Numbered from the stretch's first letter, positions 12,571-24,816 are shown. The stretch: DNA of 64,000 bases from Rhizoclosmatium globosum (GCA_002104985.1 MCGO01000190.1:1-64000); one strand, 5' to 3'. Numbers and translations are program-made. Notes: generated by a model not told the origin, from the sequence alone.

Positions 12571-13210
12571 TAAAAATATACTTTGTCAGGCAATCACCAA
12601 CTACAGCTGCTATGCAACGCCTTTCTCAACTGCAGCATATACAGAAGGTATCAAATTTATCCAACATACACAAAGAAGTTTGATGAACAATTTGTAGTAT
12701 ATTTGGAAGCTCATTATGGTTTATACTGGACTGTGTTCAACTTGAAATATCAAATCGCGACATGAAATAGATCAAAAACAAATAAACAACAAAAGATTTA
12801 CTCACATGCGGGGAATTTGGACCTATAGTCAACAAGTAACAGACCAATAAATGATATGGACTGCGATTTCCAAATTGGCCTTAAAGCCCAACTTTAGAAT
12901 GGTGGATATTCTGTTGCATAAGCAAGTCCACAAGCAAATGCAGCATCAACAAATGTACCTAGGAGCGCCAATAACTTTCGTAAAAGCATCTCCAAGAGCC
13001 ATTGCTGCATCTGGCCTCTTGAAATGCTGAATATAATAGACTTGTGCTAAGTGTTATCTATACAAAGAACAACAATAATTTTACTTTACTCTTAAATTAA
13101 AGGCTTTTAGGGGAATCTTCCAATAAAAGTAAATAGCAATTCTTTTATGTGCTTGTCAAAAAATTTTTGCTGATCTTTTAGACTGTCCATTGACTGTTCC
13201 AGTAGTTAAG

Positions 13211-13440
13211 TCAACTTGCAATGTGGTGTGTCAAAGTTCCTATTTTTTCAAGTATGATTTGAGGAGTTGAAACGTACACACAGAAGTGCTCAAGAACAAC
13301 GCTTTTGACAGAATGCTTTGCATTATAGGCAACCTTGAATGGTGTGATTAATGGCACATTGACCAATTGCTTGAAAGGCACAATTAAGCGTAGGTGTTGC
13401 CCAGAGGGTTCTATGTATCCCTTGTCAGCCAGTATCACTT
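13211..13440 (-). pseudogene. third DDE transposase remnant, opposite strand
   Basis: One open stretch starts MILADKGYIEPS (the ADxGY segment around the second catalytic Asp) and continues with LIVPFKQ, then AYNAKHSVKSVVLEHF (N..HS..R.VVEH-like, the region of the last acidic residue). The flanks hold no matching N-terminal part. The block order is that of DDE_Tnp_4/IS5-like enzymes. It is an isolated fragment in reverse orientation to the other two. Confidence 0.6.
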
Positions 13441-14752
13441 CTCATGGAGCCAGGAATGGGTGGCAGAAGTACAGGAGGTACATACTCATGACATGAGTAG
13501 CACGTTTGAACATCTATCACCTTGCCCATCCAGCAGATGGTTCCACAGTTATCAGTCAAGGACTCTTTTTTGAGTAGAAGCGACACTGAAACCATTTTAG
13601 GTGCTAGACGTAAAGGTCCTCAACACTTGATCAAAATATGTTCCATGGTGTAAATTGTTGGATGTATTGACTTGTAAGGTATAGTCATTTTAGTAGTTAA
13701 AGCAACTACTCCTTTAACCTTCGCTAATGAGTTTCCAAAAACACCTGGAGAACAACTGCACTTTTAGCATCTCAAAACAAATGATATGGATCAAATTTAA
13801 TTTTGCAGAGCTCTTAACCAAACTGAAGGTGCTCCTGAAGTCCAGAAGTAATTCAAAGCCAAGTGTGCCACAGTAGGGCAAGATGCCAACCTGTTGTGAC
13901 GGCAGAAAAGAAACAATTGAAAAATTCAAGAATCATTAAAACATCAATCAACTATTCCATCAAAAAGGAGGCAATTCAGTAGCCAGATGTGCAGCCTTGA
14001 TGACACTGATGGAGCAATGCAGTTAGTTGTTCACTGTGTTTGGTAAGACAGCGAAGCACTCTCTGTCATAGGTTTTGGATGTTGTGCTCAACAAGTGACA
14101 AATCTCATAGAATATTGGACCTTATACTGTTACATATTCCTCAACCCTCAAAACAGCAACAAACACAAATGAACACAATTTTATCATAACAAATTCAATA
14201 AGATAGAGAAGCAGAGCTTTAATAGCTCGCCCATACAGGTATTCCAACCGTTGGTTCGAATAGTTCTTTTCAGGAAAGCGCAAAGCAAAACATAACGCCT
14301 TTACTCTCCTTCTTCCCCAACTCAAACAACAAAAATCGAAAATGTACTCCAGTCTCTTCTTACTTGCACTGAGTTTCCACCTGTGATACCAAACAATGGA
14401 GTCAACAGAACACAAATCAAACACGTCTGGACCTGGTTGCTCCGTCCATTTATTGCGAATTGAAACGCCAAACAGTCATCAAATGTGTGTGTTTTCAATG
14501 GACTCTCTTTTATATCTTTTAGGTAAAATGGACATACTCAACACTCACCAAGAACCTTGTTCAAAAGATTTAATTGACACGCATTGTGGGATTTAAAGCA
14601 CTGTCTTGTCTTTCTTGCAGATGCGAGATGCCGGTGTTGATGTTTGGGTGGCATTTTAATGAGAAATGGATTTATTTGGGATGAAAATGAATAGAAGTCA
14701 GGAATGAGATATACCTCCGCCACCAAAACCACTTTTTTGCCATCGCAAAATA
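13441..14752. other. no recognisable gene
   Basis: AT-rich sequence with short unconserved open stretches on both strands. A GGTTCGAATAG at about 14252-14262 looks like a tRNA box B, but the flanking stems do not pair. Confidence 0.45.
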
Positions 14753-16816
14753 CGTCGCTTCAACTTAATAGAGCGCTTTTTTTGATTTTAACTTTTGGGG
14801 AGGAGCTAGAAAATGTTTAGGCTCATATCATTGAATCAATCAAATAAACTCTTTTATTAAATGACTAACAACAATTTCGTGCTCTACAGCTTCCCAACAA
14901 GCCATTACACGTAGTTCCAGTGCGTTGGGGGAGAAGGTGCCGTCGGTTCAAACTTTCAATTGATGACGGAGAAAAATTTGAGTTTTGCCCACTACAGCCA
15001 CCACTGACTCAACACACTCACCCAAAATCACTAAAAGCTCGCGCCAGCGGGCTCCAACTCGTACCTCGTCGAAGCCCGCCTCTGCTCGCTAATAATAAAT
15101 TCAACAGGATACAGCTCAACGTAAATTTTTTTTCTGAGTTTCTGAGTATATGTGTGGAATGCTAGAGAAATGGGAAGAAGTGAGGAATGAAGCTGCTCTC
15201 AACTTAGAAATAATGGGAAATAACCTTCAGGAGCAACACACAAGATAAACCGGAAGATTAAGTGCATTCTTATGGTTGATGCTTGCAACCCATATTTGGT
15301 TATTCCTTCATCACTTGTTGATGTTCGATGGCTGGATTCACATCCAGTTGGGTTCATTATCCCTCTGCTTGGTCAACAGAGATTATAACAATATAAATTA
15401 TTATATTTATAATTATATTTAATCGTAAATAAAAAACATCCGTCGCTTCAACTTAATAGAGCGCTTTTTTTGATTTTAACTTTTGGGGAGGAGCTAGAAA
15501 ATGTTTAGGCTCATATCATTGAATCAATCAAATAAACTCTTTTATTAAATGACTAACAACAATTTCGTGCTCTACAGCTTCCCAACAAGCCATTACACGT
15601 AGTTCCAGTGCGTTGGGGGAGAAGGTGCCGTCGGTTCAAACTTTCAATTGATGACGGAGAAAAATTTGAGTTTTGCCCACTACAGCCACCACTGACTCAA
15701 CACACTCACCCAAAATCACTAAAAGCTCGCGCCAGCGGGCTCCAACTCGTACCTCGTCGAAGCCCGCCTCTGCTCGCTAATAATAAATTCAACAGGATAC
15801 AGCTCAACGTAAATTTTTTTTCTGAGTTTCTGAGTATATGTGTGGAATGCTAGAGAAATGGGAAGAAGTGAGGAATGAAGCTGCTCTCAACTTAGAAATA
15901 ATGGGAAATAACCTTCAGGAGCAACACACAAGATAAACCGGAAGATTAAGTGCATTCTTATGGTTGATGCTTGCAACCCATATTTGGTTATTCCTTCATC
16001 ACTTGTTGATGTTCGATGGCTGGATTCACATCCAGTTGGGTTCATTATCCCTCTGCTTGGTCAACAGAGATTATAACAATATAAATTATTATATTTATAA
16101 TTATATTTAATCGTAAATAAAAAACATCCGTCGCTTCAACTTAATAGAGCGCTTTTTTTGATTTTAACTTTTGGGGAGGAGCTAGAAAATGTTTAGGCTC
16201 ATATCATTGAATCAATCAAATAAACTCTTTTATTAAATGACTAACAACAATTTCGTGCTCTACAGCTTCCCAACAAGCCATTACACGTAGTTCCAGTGCG
16301 TTGGGGGAGAAGGTGCCGTCGGTTCAAACTTTCAATTGATGACGGAGAAAAATTTGAGTTTTGCCCACTACAGCCACCACTGACTCAACACACTCACCCA
16401 AAATCACTAAAAGCTCGCGCCAGCGGGCTCCAACTCGTACCTCGTCGAAGCCCGCCTCTGCTCGCTAATAATAAATTCAACAGGATACAGCTCAACGTAA
16501 ATTTTTTTTCTGAGTTTCTGAGTATATGTGTGGAATGCTAGAGAAATGGGAAGAAGTGAGGAATGAAGCTGCTCTCAACTTAGAAATAATGGGAAATAAC
16601 CTTCAGGAGCAACACACAAGATAAACCGGAAGATTAAGTGCATTCTTATGGTTGATGCTTGCAACCCATATTTGGTTATTCCTTCATCACTTGTTGATGT
16701 TCGATGGCTGGATTCACATCCAGTTGGGTTCATTATCCCTCTGCTTGGTCAACAGAGATTATAACAATATAAATTATTATATTTATAATTATATTTAATC
16801 GTAAATAAAAAACATC
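14753..16816. repeat. three tandem 688-bp repeat units, identical by eye
   Basis: The units run 14753-15440, 15441-16128 and 16129-16816. Each starts CGTCGCTTCAACTTAATAG and ends with AAATAAAAAACATC. By eye I find no difference between them. Each contains a poly-T tract (GCGCTTTTTTTG), a GC-richer core with GCGCCAGCGGGC, a GGTTCAAACT element that resembles a Pol III box B, and a very AT-rich palindromic-looking end (ATATAAATTATTATATTTATAATTATA). Each also holds an 81-codon open stretch that does not look like a protein. Identity between copies means a recent tandem amplification, gene conversion, or an assembly artefact. Copy number in the genome may be higher than three. Confidence 0.95.
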
Positions 16817-18065
16817 TTCTCAACTCATACTTCTTGCTTCAAAGGACACAACACTTAACATCTTCCCAGGAGATGTAGTGAAAGGGACACCTTGACCATC
16901 TGCGGGTTGTGCTTTTGGATCTAGGCAGTAGGGGGTTACGTTTGATACAAGCCTTATGTATTCTATGTTTCAAAGTTATTATGAGCTTGTAATATAGACA
17001 GTAATTGTTTGACAAGTTTGTGTAACTTTAACGTCTGCAGAGTTCTTTCTTCTTTATTTTGTGATAATTTGGCTGCATTTTCTTGTATCTGAAGGGTTGC
17101 TTGATGTTTCTGATAGAGTTCACTTGACTGACATCTTAATGAGAACCTCGGAGACGAAGCTCGTAATAGTAATGCTTGTAATTTGGTTTGTGCCCTGAGT
17201 GTTGTTGCAATAAGGTAAGCAACAGATGCGGCAAGGCGACGAGAACCCAAATGACAAACTGGTAGATACCAGTATCAAGAGGGGAGTCCCTTGCTTCTTA
17301 TACACTCAAGGGAAAGGGAGAGATTTAAGGAATGATTAAATGGAATGATTAAGTGGACTTTCACTTGGTGTAAAAATAGTGGGAGGCACCAAGTGGACTG
17401 TGAGACACTGAGTGGACTGGAAATTAGAGAGAAGAAAGATAACCCGGAAAGGAATTGTAGAAGATAAGCAGTATATCTCACAATCTTTGTCACAATCAAC
17501 AACAGCAAAAGCAGGAGAAATAGGCTTTGTTCACAATTGTTCCTGATATCAAAGAACTCAGTTGACACTCTAGATAACAGGAGTAATGTCCAAACAAGTC
17601 AAAACTGTTCTCTCTCCAAAGTATTTTATCCTGTGGGCTGCTTTCCTCAAAAACATAAAGATCTAACAAAAATGGAAAATGCCACACAGGACAGAAGAAA
17701 AGAAATGTTGAAAGAATCCTTCTCGAGATGTTGAAACATGACAAACTTGACAACTGATTTAGTTGCATCTAAATTTTTCCTCTTTGGAATTTATGGTAAT
17801 TGTATATTTATAAATCATAATGAATAATGGAGATTTAAAAAGCTGAAGAACTATTGGTAATTCATATGTAATTGCTCTTGGTTATTGACCCCATAAAAGA
17901 AAGAGGTAGGGTTGGAATCATCATCTCCCTGCTCTAATTCCGTCAACAGGAGAGTTAGAGTTGAAATAGTCACTTTGCAGTTAGTAAACATAACATTTTG
18001 ATTGCTAAAATGATGATATATTTTGTCCACTACCAAGTTATTATTCAAAAGTATAAAAGTATAAT
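16817..18065. other. intergenic region with one unrecognised coiled-coil-like open stretch
   Basis: On the minus strand at 16963-17250 an open stretch encodes a helical, coiled-coil-like sequence (ELYQKHQATLQIQENAAKL, then EERTLQTLKLHKLVKQLL). It may be the tail of a decayed transposon Myb-like protein. Nothing else is recognisable. The right end is the 3' flank of SPAG1. Confidence 0.4.
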
Positions 18066-21000
18066 TTAGCCATAAAACTTTTGAACAGACTTGTAAACTT
18101 CATCCTCCGGAAGGGAGTTGACAAGTTCAGAAACAACTAACCACATATATTAGATTACCAGTCCAACCAAGAAGTCATCAACAACTTACTACTCTTTTCT
18201 TTTCGTGTAAACAGTTTCAACAAAAGTTGAAGTCGAGGGATCTTTTGCATCTCTTCCAAAACAGCAAGCACATTTGCTGGTTGCTCTGTGAAGATGTCAG
18301 TTCAAAAACATAATTGAATGATAAGTACATACTGTTTACAAATCCATTCAGTGCTTTGAATACATCAGGAAGAACACTTGGATTACCAATATTGGCTAGT
18401 ACTTTGGGGAATGAAGTCGGGGGGATTTGACAGACATAAGTGGTCCACTCCTCACTCCCTTTGAGTGACTTCCAAGCTGCTTCAAATTCGTAAGAGGTAG
18501 ATGGCAGAGGGAATACCTATTCAGTCACAACAGGTTGTCAGTGAAACAATATGAATGCTAACAATAAGTACCTGTTTCTTTTCAGCTGACTTCAATTGTG
18601 GAGTCTCAACAGAAGTGGGCAAGTTCTCTGGAAGTGACTGTACTTCATCCTTCATACCCTCAACCTCAGTTACAACATTTGCAATAGCTTCCTCATCCTC
18701 AACTTTTAACTCAACAGCAGAATCCTTAGTCTCAAGAACCAAGGTCTCATTTTTTGCCTGTTCTTGCACATTCTTGGCGCTGTCACGTGTATCTTTCTCT
18801 TGCACAAACTCTTCCTCCTCATCGCTATCAAAATCAACATCAACAATTTCGATTTCACTGCCCTTCTCCTCTGTCTTCAGCACTTCAACAGACTCTCCAA
18901 TCAAAACGCCGCGTGTCTCAACTTTTTCTCCCTCCGAAACACCGCCTTTAGAACTGCATCCATAGCCCTGCACACCTCTTAAGCCTTCCTCTCTTCGTTC
19001 TTTAACAGCTTCCCAAAGAGCTTTACCTCGCGCAACTTCTGCCTCGACATGGTCTTCTGCTGTTTCAAACACTGGGTACGATGCTGTTTTGCCCTTTCCT
19101 TTCACGTCACGGGTTCTATTTGTTGGAGGAGCGCCTCCACAAGACTTTCCAAAAGGGGTAACAATCTCATCTTCAACTTCTTCATCGTCTTCATCGTCTT
19201 TGTCATCATCATCTTCGACTTCAATGATTTTAATTCCCTTTTCTCTTCTCAAAGATTCCAATCCCCGATGGACACGTAAAAGGTTTTCGGCATTATCTCC
19301 CTCAGCGTCTCGGAACTTGGAGTTGATTTCGACATTTAAGTTTACAGCTTCTTTGTCACCAGGGAATAGGTTGAGGGCTTCTGTTGTGTCATCCAGGGCA
19401 AGAAGGTAGAGTCCTCGTTTTGAGCGAGCAAGTGCACGACGGAGGTAGGATTTAAAAGTGTCTGTCTTGAGCGTACTTCCAAGTTCAAGTGCAGCTGTTG
19501 ATTTTCTTGTCAGTGATATTATAAACCTAAGTTAGAAGGGCTTCATTTACCAGATGCATCCAGTTCAGCCTTTTCGTATTGAGAAAGTTTCAAGAACGTC
19601 AATGCACGGTTGTTATATACTTGTGGTGTTGGATGCAAGTTGAGGGATCTAGTGTAGAATTGGAGCTGTAGTTTCGTAAATAGAAGGGAGGGGATAAAAT
19701 CGTAGTGAGAGAGAACGCAATTGCAGAGAGAGAGTGTGTTTTGATTTATTATTTTTGTTTTGATGAATAGGTTTCGCAATAGTAAAGGAGAATTGGTTTT
19801 GGAGAAGGAAGGATAGGAGAGAGGCATTGTTTAGACAAGACCAGCAACAAACTGTGGGGGCCACAATTTACTCACAGCTTCTTGGTACTCTTTTGCCTTG
19901 AAGGCTTCATTTCCTTTCAGCTTTTCGGCATCAGCCAGACGTGGTGCCATGACTGAATCTTTGGCGATATCTTCGGGGACCTGTGTCGGTACAGATTTCG
20001 GGTCGATTGTCACGGAGGTGTTTATCCGTGCTGAAGAGATTGCGTTGCTGGAGGAGGCGGGTTTGTTGGCGTCTTCATGTTCCAGTTTTTCGAGCTCAGC
20101 GTCAACATTGAACTTGTCCCACGATCTGTAGTCGTAGGACTTGATTCTATTTGATTGCTGCTGTTGAACAGGTGTCTGTGGTTGTGGCTGTGCTGAAGGT
20201 GTTTTCGGCAAAGAAACTGCAGCAGTGGTAGGTATAGGAGCAGAGACAGATAAAGGAGCCTCATCAACATTGTCCACTTCTTGAATCATGATTCCAGATT
20301 TTGGTGGAGTACAGCTGCTAGAGGTGGTTGCAATGGGACGAGCATTGGACGATGACTTTTTGCCCTTCTTCTTCTTTTCCACTACTGGTTGAGCCAGATG
20401 CAGTTCCACTTGTCGCTGACGTCTCTCTTGTTTTCGCTTGATGCGTTCCAGTTGGCGAGCCGCAGCCTCGACTTCATCCTTAAAACGAACATGACGGTCT
20501 TCTTTTGATGCGTATTCATTTGAATGTGGCGGAGTGGCAGATTTGAGGATGGAGCGCGGTGGCGGGGAAGAGGACAAGGAATGAGATTGTTGTTGGTTTT
20601 GCGAGTCTGAGTCTGAGTCTGAATAATCTGACGAGGAAGTGCACGAATATGAACCAGATAATTCATCGTTTTGATTGTGTTTTTTGTGGTGATTTTGAAG
20701 GGGGGTGGCACGGGAGGCACTGGCTCCAATTGGAATCGGATTCGACGTGGACGATGCCGATCCGCGGACTGAGACGGCGCTGTCCTTGTTCAGCCCACTT
20801 TTTGTATTTCGCAGTGCCGAATCTGTGGCTTTGATTGCCTCGGACCAGGCGGAAAACTCCTTTGCGGCATCAGTGACTTCGTTGAGAGTTGGTTTTGAGG
20901 AAAGGTTTTGCTTGTACCTGTTGATTCATTAAGCAGATTAGTTGTGGTTGCAGTAGGAATTAAGAAGAGTAAGTACGTGAGCATTGGAGGGGAAGGGCGT

Positions 21001-21571
21001 GGAAGTGAATGGAAAATTTTGTTTGGAGTTTTTAGTTTGGAGTTCGAGGTGAGGTGGTGGTTTTTTGGGGGAAGGAGCCACCGTGACCAATGACGTCACG
21101 TTAGTTTGTTTGGTGAAATGCGATGACGCGGCCTCGAATTCCACCACGGGTAAATGTAAAATAAAGATCCAATGAAACGAGTAAACTGAGAAAGAAAAGG
21201 AAGGAGAGATATTACACTCACTTAAACACGTATTTTGGATTTAATTCGAGGATTCTTTGTTCAAAGGCGCGTTCAAGATCTGGATAGTGACCCTCCTTCC
21301 CTGATCTAATAAATGTGTAGTAGGTGGTATTGTCAGTCCCTCCAACAACACAGCACTACTATTAAACAAACTACTATCAAAAGATGCCGCACCTAAGAAC
21401 ATTAAGCAGATTCACAAGTTCGTCGACCTTTGAACAAGTTGGAAGAAACGAATAGTCCAAACAGGAAACTTCGTAGTCTCTGATTTGGGCAACTTCGTCG
21501 TTTGGATCTGCTTTTGGGCCGTCGCTTTGAAGCAGCGACGAGACACCGCGCACATCGTTGTGAGTCATCAT
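18066..21571 (-). CDS. SPAG1: SPAG1-like axonemal dynein assembly factor (TPR co-chaperone)
   Basis: Eight exons fit in frame: 21571-21393, 21305-21222, 20917-19876, 19665-19551, 19494-18572, 18516-18333, 18285-18190 and 18136-18066, giving about 897 aa. The N-terminal module (SCLDYSFLPTCSKVDELVN, then VLRSGKEGHYPDLERAFE) matches SPAG1 rather than RPAP3. Next come YDYRSWDKFNVDAELEKLE, a TPR region starting EKLKGNEAFKAKEYQEALQF and YNNRALTFLKLSQYEKAEL, a long acidic Glu/Asp-rich linker, and an RPAP3_C-type C-terminal domain (PSTSYEFEAAWKSLKG to VYKSVQKFYG). SPAG1 works with RUVBL1/2 and HSP90/HSP70 in the cytoplasm to preassemble dynein arms for motile cilia. Its presence implies a motile flagellum. 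The first donor (GTGCGG) is unusual but keeps the conserved VLRSG junction. No frameshift is needed. Confidence 0.87.
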
Positions 21572-22276
21572 TTTGGTGTGTTTGTTTTTTGGGTTTCTTG
21601 TTAGTTGCTTTGGTTGGGTGGTGCACGCCTCCTTTTTCTTTTATAAGAAGAATTTATTGTACTAAGAATTAGGAAGAGAGAAGAAGGAACAAGGAAAAGA
21701 TGGTCATCTTCTTCTTTGCTCTCTGTGCCCTCTTTGTTCGTCGTGTTATTTAGGAGTTCTGATGTCTACTTTTCTCCTTATTAGCCTTGGTTTGTTGATT
21801 TGACAGTATTGATGTTTATTGCGTTTATTGGGTTAAAAGACTTGGGTTTTAACGTTTCTTTGACCTTCTGTTTCAGACACTTCAGAAGTTTCAAGGTTGA
21901 CTACAAACGATCTCAATGCATTCAACAATAGGAATGTCTCCATCTGAATTAACACCCAAGGTACTGATGGCAACTTAAACTGAGTCAATGAGACCTCTTC
22001 ATCCCTGACTCCACTTCCTCCATTGCGCCTCCACTTGAACGCTCTCATGACGGCTCATCTGACCTTATCAAATCGCCCATTTCTTCGCTCAAATGCACCA
22101 TGCTACAATGCTTCTTATTCATGTCCCAGTATACCAGATTGTTACTCAATAATTTGTCCACTGCAGTTCAAACAACTCTTACTCCAAAGCCCTTTTTGCC
22201 TCCCTATTTCGATATTCTTCTACGCTCTCCTCCTGTTGCTCTCCATTTCTTCCTCACATAATCTGTCTTCTCGAGT
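21572..22276. promoter_or_regulatory. divergent intergenic region between SPAG1 and the GT8 gene
   Basis: About 700 bases separate two divergently transcribed genes and must hold both promoters. The GT8-proximal half is pyrimidine-rich (repeated CTTCTT/CTCC), as often seen upstream of fungal genes. An open stretch at 22023-22280 with a hydrophobic end is probably not a separate gene. Confidence 0.4.
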
Positions 22277-24157
22277 ATGAGCATTAATCCTCTTGCCAAT
22301 ATAGAAAATTGTGTCTGACAGTCTTACATCCTTCCTTACTCAAGCTGGCATTCGAAAAAGAACTGCTTTCCGGTTCCTACTTCTTGCTTGCTTTCTCGTC
22401 CTTTTCTTTGGACAGCTTGGCCTTGCTCTTCTGGGAAAGGGAGGAAAGATCCAGTTTTACCAGCTAAACCGACAACTATCCGTCGCAATTGCCAATCTGG
22501 TAAATATAACAATAATTTTAATTCCTTCTGTACGGTTGACTGCCGTTTAACCAAAATAATGAAGCCCGAAGGTTTCTCGTTTCAACCCCCCCTCACCGCC
22601 AAACCACCTCAAAAGAATGCCATCATCATCCTTCTCTCAGGCCCCGATCTCACAGACCAACACCCATCCATCCTTGACAAAAACTGCATCAGTGCTCTCT
22701 ATCATGCATACACTTTCCTCCAAGCCCCAAACACAAGACTCTCTCCCGAAAACAACACAGAATTTTTAGTCATGATGACACCTGGCCAACCCATCCACTG
22801 CCGCAACGCCCTCCTTAACCTTGGGGCAAGAATCATGAACGTTCCAATGGTCACCGCTCCCGGTAACATTATGCATCGATACGGATACGCATACACAAAG
22901 TTCCAAATGTGGGCACTTGAAGGCGTGTTTGAAAAGATTTTGTATGTCGATTTGGATCTCATGTTTATTGACAAGAGTCCTTTGGATTTATTTGCCCGGA
23001 TTGATGCCTTCCACGCTGCCGCAGAGTTGAAGAATAACTCTACAAAAGAAACGCTACAGCAAGGGAAAGAGGAAGGAACGGGGGGCAGTAGTGACAGCAC
23101 GTCACCTTCAAGACAAAAGTTTTATGGAGGCGTGGAAGACTGGAATTACTGGTTCATTGGATGTGAGCAAGGAATAGGCTGTATTAACAGTGGATTACTT
23201 GTCTTTGAGCCGGACCTTGTAGCGTACCGCGCACTGATCGAGTTGATTCCAACCACAAGATCTGCAATCTACGATCAACACACCCTCCAAGTATATTACC
23301 AATCTCGATCGGAACATGAAAACTTCCCACCTGAGTATAACACAATGTGGCTTCCAAATGGACACAAAAAGGAACATATGGAGAAAGCGATTGGATTCCA
23401 CTTTCGATATTTCGACTTGGACGGACATTTGTATCAACGAGGTGGATCTTATGTGCCCCAGAAACTCGTTGCTCAGACATTGGCGAGTAAGATGCCAGGT
23501 CGATTGATGGATTTGCGAAGAATTCAGATGGAAAACTTCCAACAAGGACGTGGGGGTGTACTTCCGATTGTCCCAGTTCAGTTTGCTGAGCTTACCGATC
23601 GTATCACCATGACTGAATTACGGACACAACACGATCGAGTTGGAGTGATTGCGTATGGAGTTGGAGGGACAACAGAAGCTCTCGACAGTCGACAAGCGTT
23701 TTCCAAGCACTTGTATCAAGCATTTTTGGAAACGCAGTACCAGCCAAAGTCGCTGTTGACTCTGTTCAAGGTTATTCTTGAGGATTTGTTTGAAAAGTAT
23801 GAGTGGGTGTGGGTTGTACATCCGTCTTTGATTTTGAAGGCGGAGGGTAAATGGCCTGTTCACGAAAAACTGGATTGGTTGACCAAGGACTTGAACGATG
23901 CAGCCGTGGTGGCGTTTCGCGATTGCGATAACCAATTCAGCAAATCGTTTTTCGTAAATAGGCTGGCTAAGCCTGCATTGGAGAATATTCTTGCTGGATA
24001 TAGAGGGAAAAGCAGGGTAAATGATGAAGAGGTATGGGGGCGGTTCTGGCGATGGAACAAGCAGCGTTCAGTTCTAGCCGCCCCTGAAACAACTCTTTAC
24101 TCACTTAATAGCACATTAGATTGCAGTAACTATTCGCTTTTAAGAGTAACAAAATAA
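22277..24157 (+). CDS. membrane-anchored glycosyltransferase family 8-like protein
   Basis: The protein has a short N-terminus, a membrane anchor (FLLLACFLVLFFGQLGLALL) and a large lumenal part of about 550 aa, the type II topology of Golgi glycosyltransferases. The GT8 core is clear: YTKFQMWALEGVFEKILYVDLDLMFID holds the DxD nucleotide-sugar/metal motif, with INSGLLVFEPD further on. A 65-nt intron (22500-22564, phase 0) joins the anchor exon to the main exon. The C-terminal 200 residues (ITMTELRTQHDRVGVIAYG onward) look like a second domain I do not recognise. The start is uncertain: the anchor frame has no ATG, and the ATG at 22277 reaches it only if one base near 22300 is extra or a first exon was missed. 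Substrate is unknown; glycogenin-like or Golgi sugar transfer is possible. Confidence 0.75.
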
Positions 24158-24171
24158 AGCAATTTAATTTT

Positions 24172-24744
24172 ATGAATTCAATGAGTGACACGAAGGGACG
24201 GTGCTGGTGCTGCTGGGAAACAGGCGAGGAGGCAGGCAACCCGCTCATCCGAGTGTGTCGTGGCTGCAAAGACCCGGATCTTCAGTGGATCCACCAAAAG
24301 TGCATCAACGAATACCTGACCAAGCTGCCCCAAAGAGGGTCGGCACCCAAATTCAAGTGTTCCCGATGCAGCGACGAGTACGTTGTCGCTGAGACGCCCG
24401 AGTTTGGATCAATCTGGGCGGCGCTTCAGTCACAGGCCGATCCGCAGATCCACCTGATCTCGGCAATGATGCTCTTGCTGGCCCTGTTTGCATCGGCCCT
24501 TGCAACCCAGATTCTGTTTGATGACGAAATGATGCACAACGACAGGGGAATCACTATATCAATTCAGATGGAAGCAAATGGCCCAACTAGGTTCAAAATT
24601 CCTACTTGGACCATACTTTGTGGTTTAATTGTGTGGTGCTGTATCGTGATTTGGTATGGCGTAATAGCATTGCGAGACAGGTTGAGGGGAAGAATTACAC
24701 GAACTGCAACAGGATTGGATCTTTTTCCAAATCCGACCAAATAA
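24172..24744 (+). CDS. RING-CH (RINGv) membrane protein, MARCH-like E3 ubiquitin ligase
   Basis: A single-exon protein of 190 aa. The N-terminal RING-CH domain has the C4HC3 order: CWCC near residue 11-14, CRGC, WIHQKC (His then Cys) and CSRC. Two hydrophobic segments follow (LISAMMLLLALFASALA and WTILCGLIVWCCIVIWYGV), with a loop of about 35 residues between them. This is the architecture of MARCH-type E3 ligases, which sit in endomembranes and ubiquitinate membrane proteins. A second Met three codons in may be the start. The start lies only 14 bases after the GT8 stop codon on the same strand, so its promoter must lie inside the GT8 gene or the two share a transcript. Confidence 0.85.
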   Translation: MNSMSDTKGRCWCCWETGEEAGNPLIRVCRGCKDPDLQWIHQKCINEYLTKLPQRGSAPKFKCSRCSDEYVVAETPEFGSIWAALQSQADPQIHLISAMMLLLALFASALATQILFDDEMMHNDRGITISIQMEANGPTRFKIPTWTILCGLIVWCCIVIWYGVIALRDRLRGRITRTATGLDLFPNPTK

Positions 24745-24816
24745 AATGAACAATTTTCGAATAATAATGCGATACCCTGGAAACGATCTGTTCCCTTTCT
24801 GGCTGCTGTAAATCTC

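Noticed and set aside
14245..14270. tRNA gene suggested by GGTTCGAATAG
   Set aside because: T-arm and acceptor stems do not pair and no box A lies at a suitable distance.
14920..16541. Three identical 81-codon open stretches in the tandem repeat
   Set aside because: They repeat only because the 688-bp unit repeats; the sequence has no domain, signal or neighbouring exon.
18066..21571. Assignment of the TPR gene to RPAP3
   Set aside because: RPAP3 shares the WDKFDV motif, TPRs and C-terminal domain, but the N-terminal CSKVDEL...VLRSGKEGHYPDL module fits SPAG1.
22023..22280. Open stretch with a hydrophobic end upstream of the GT8 gene, as a separate small gene or first exon
   Set aside because: Joining it to the GT8 anchor exon needs an intron of about 30 nt, and the region looks like a pyrimidine-rich 5' leader.
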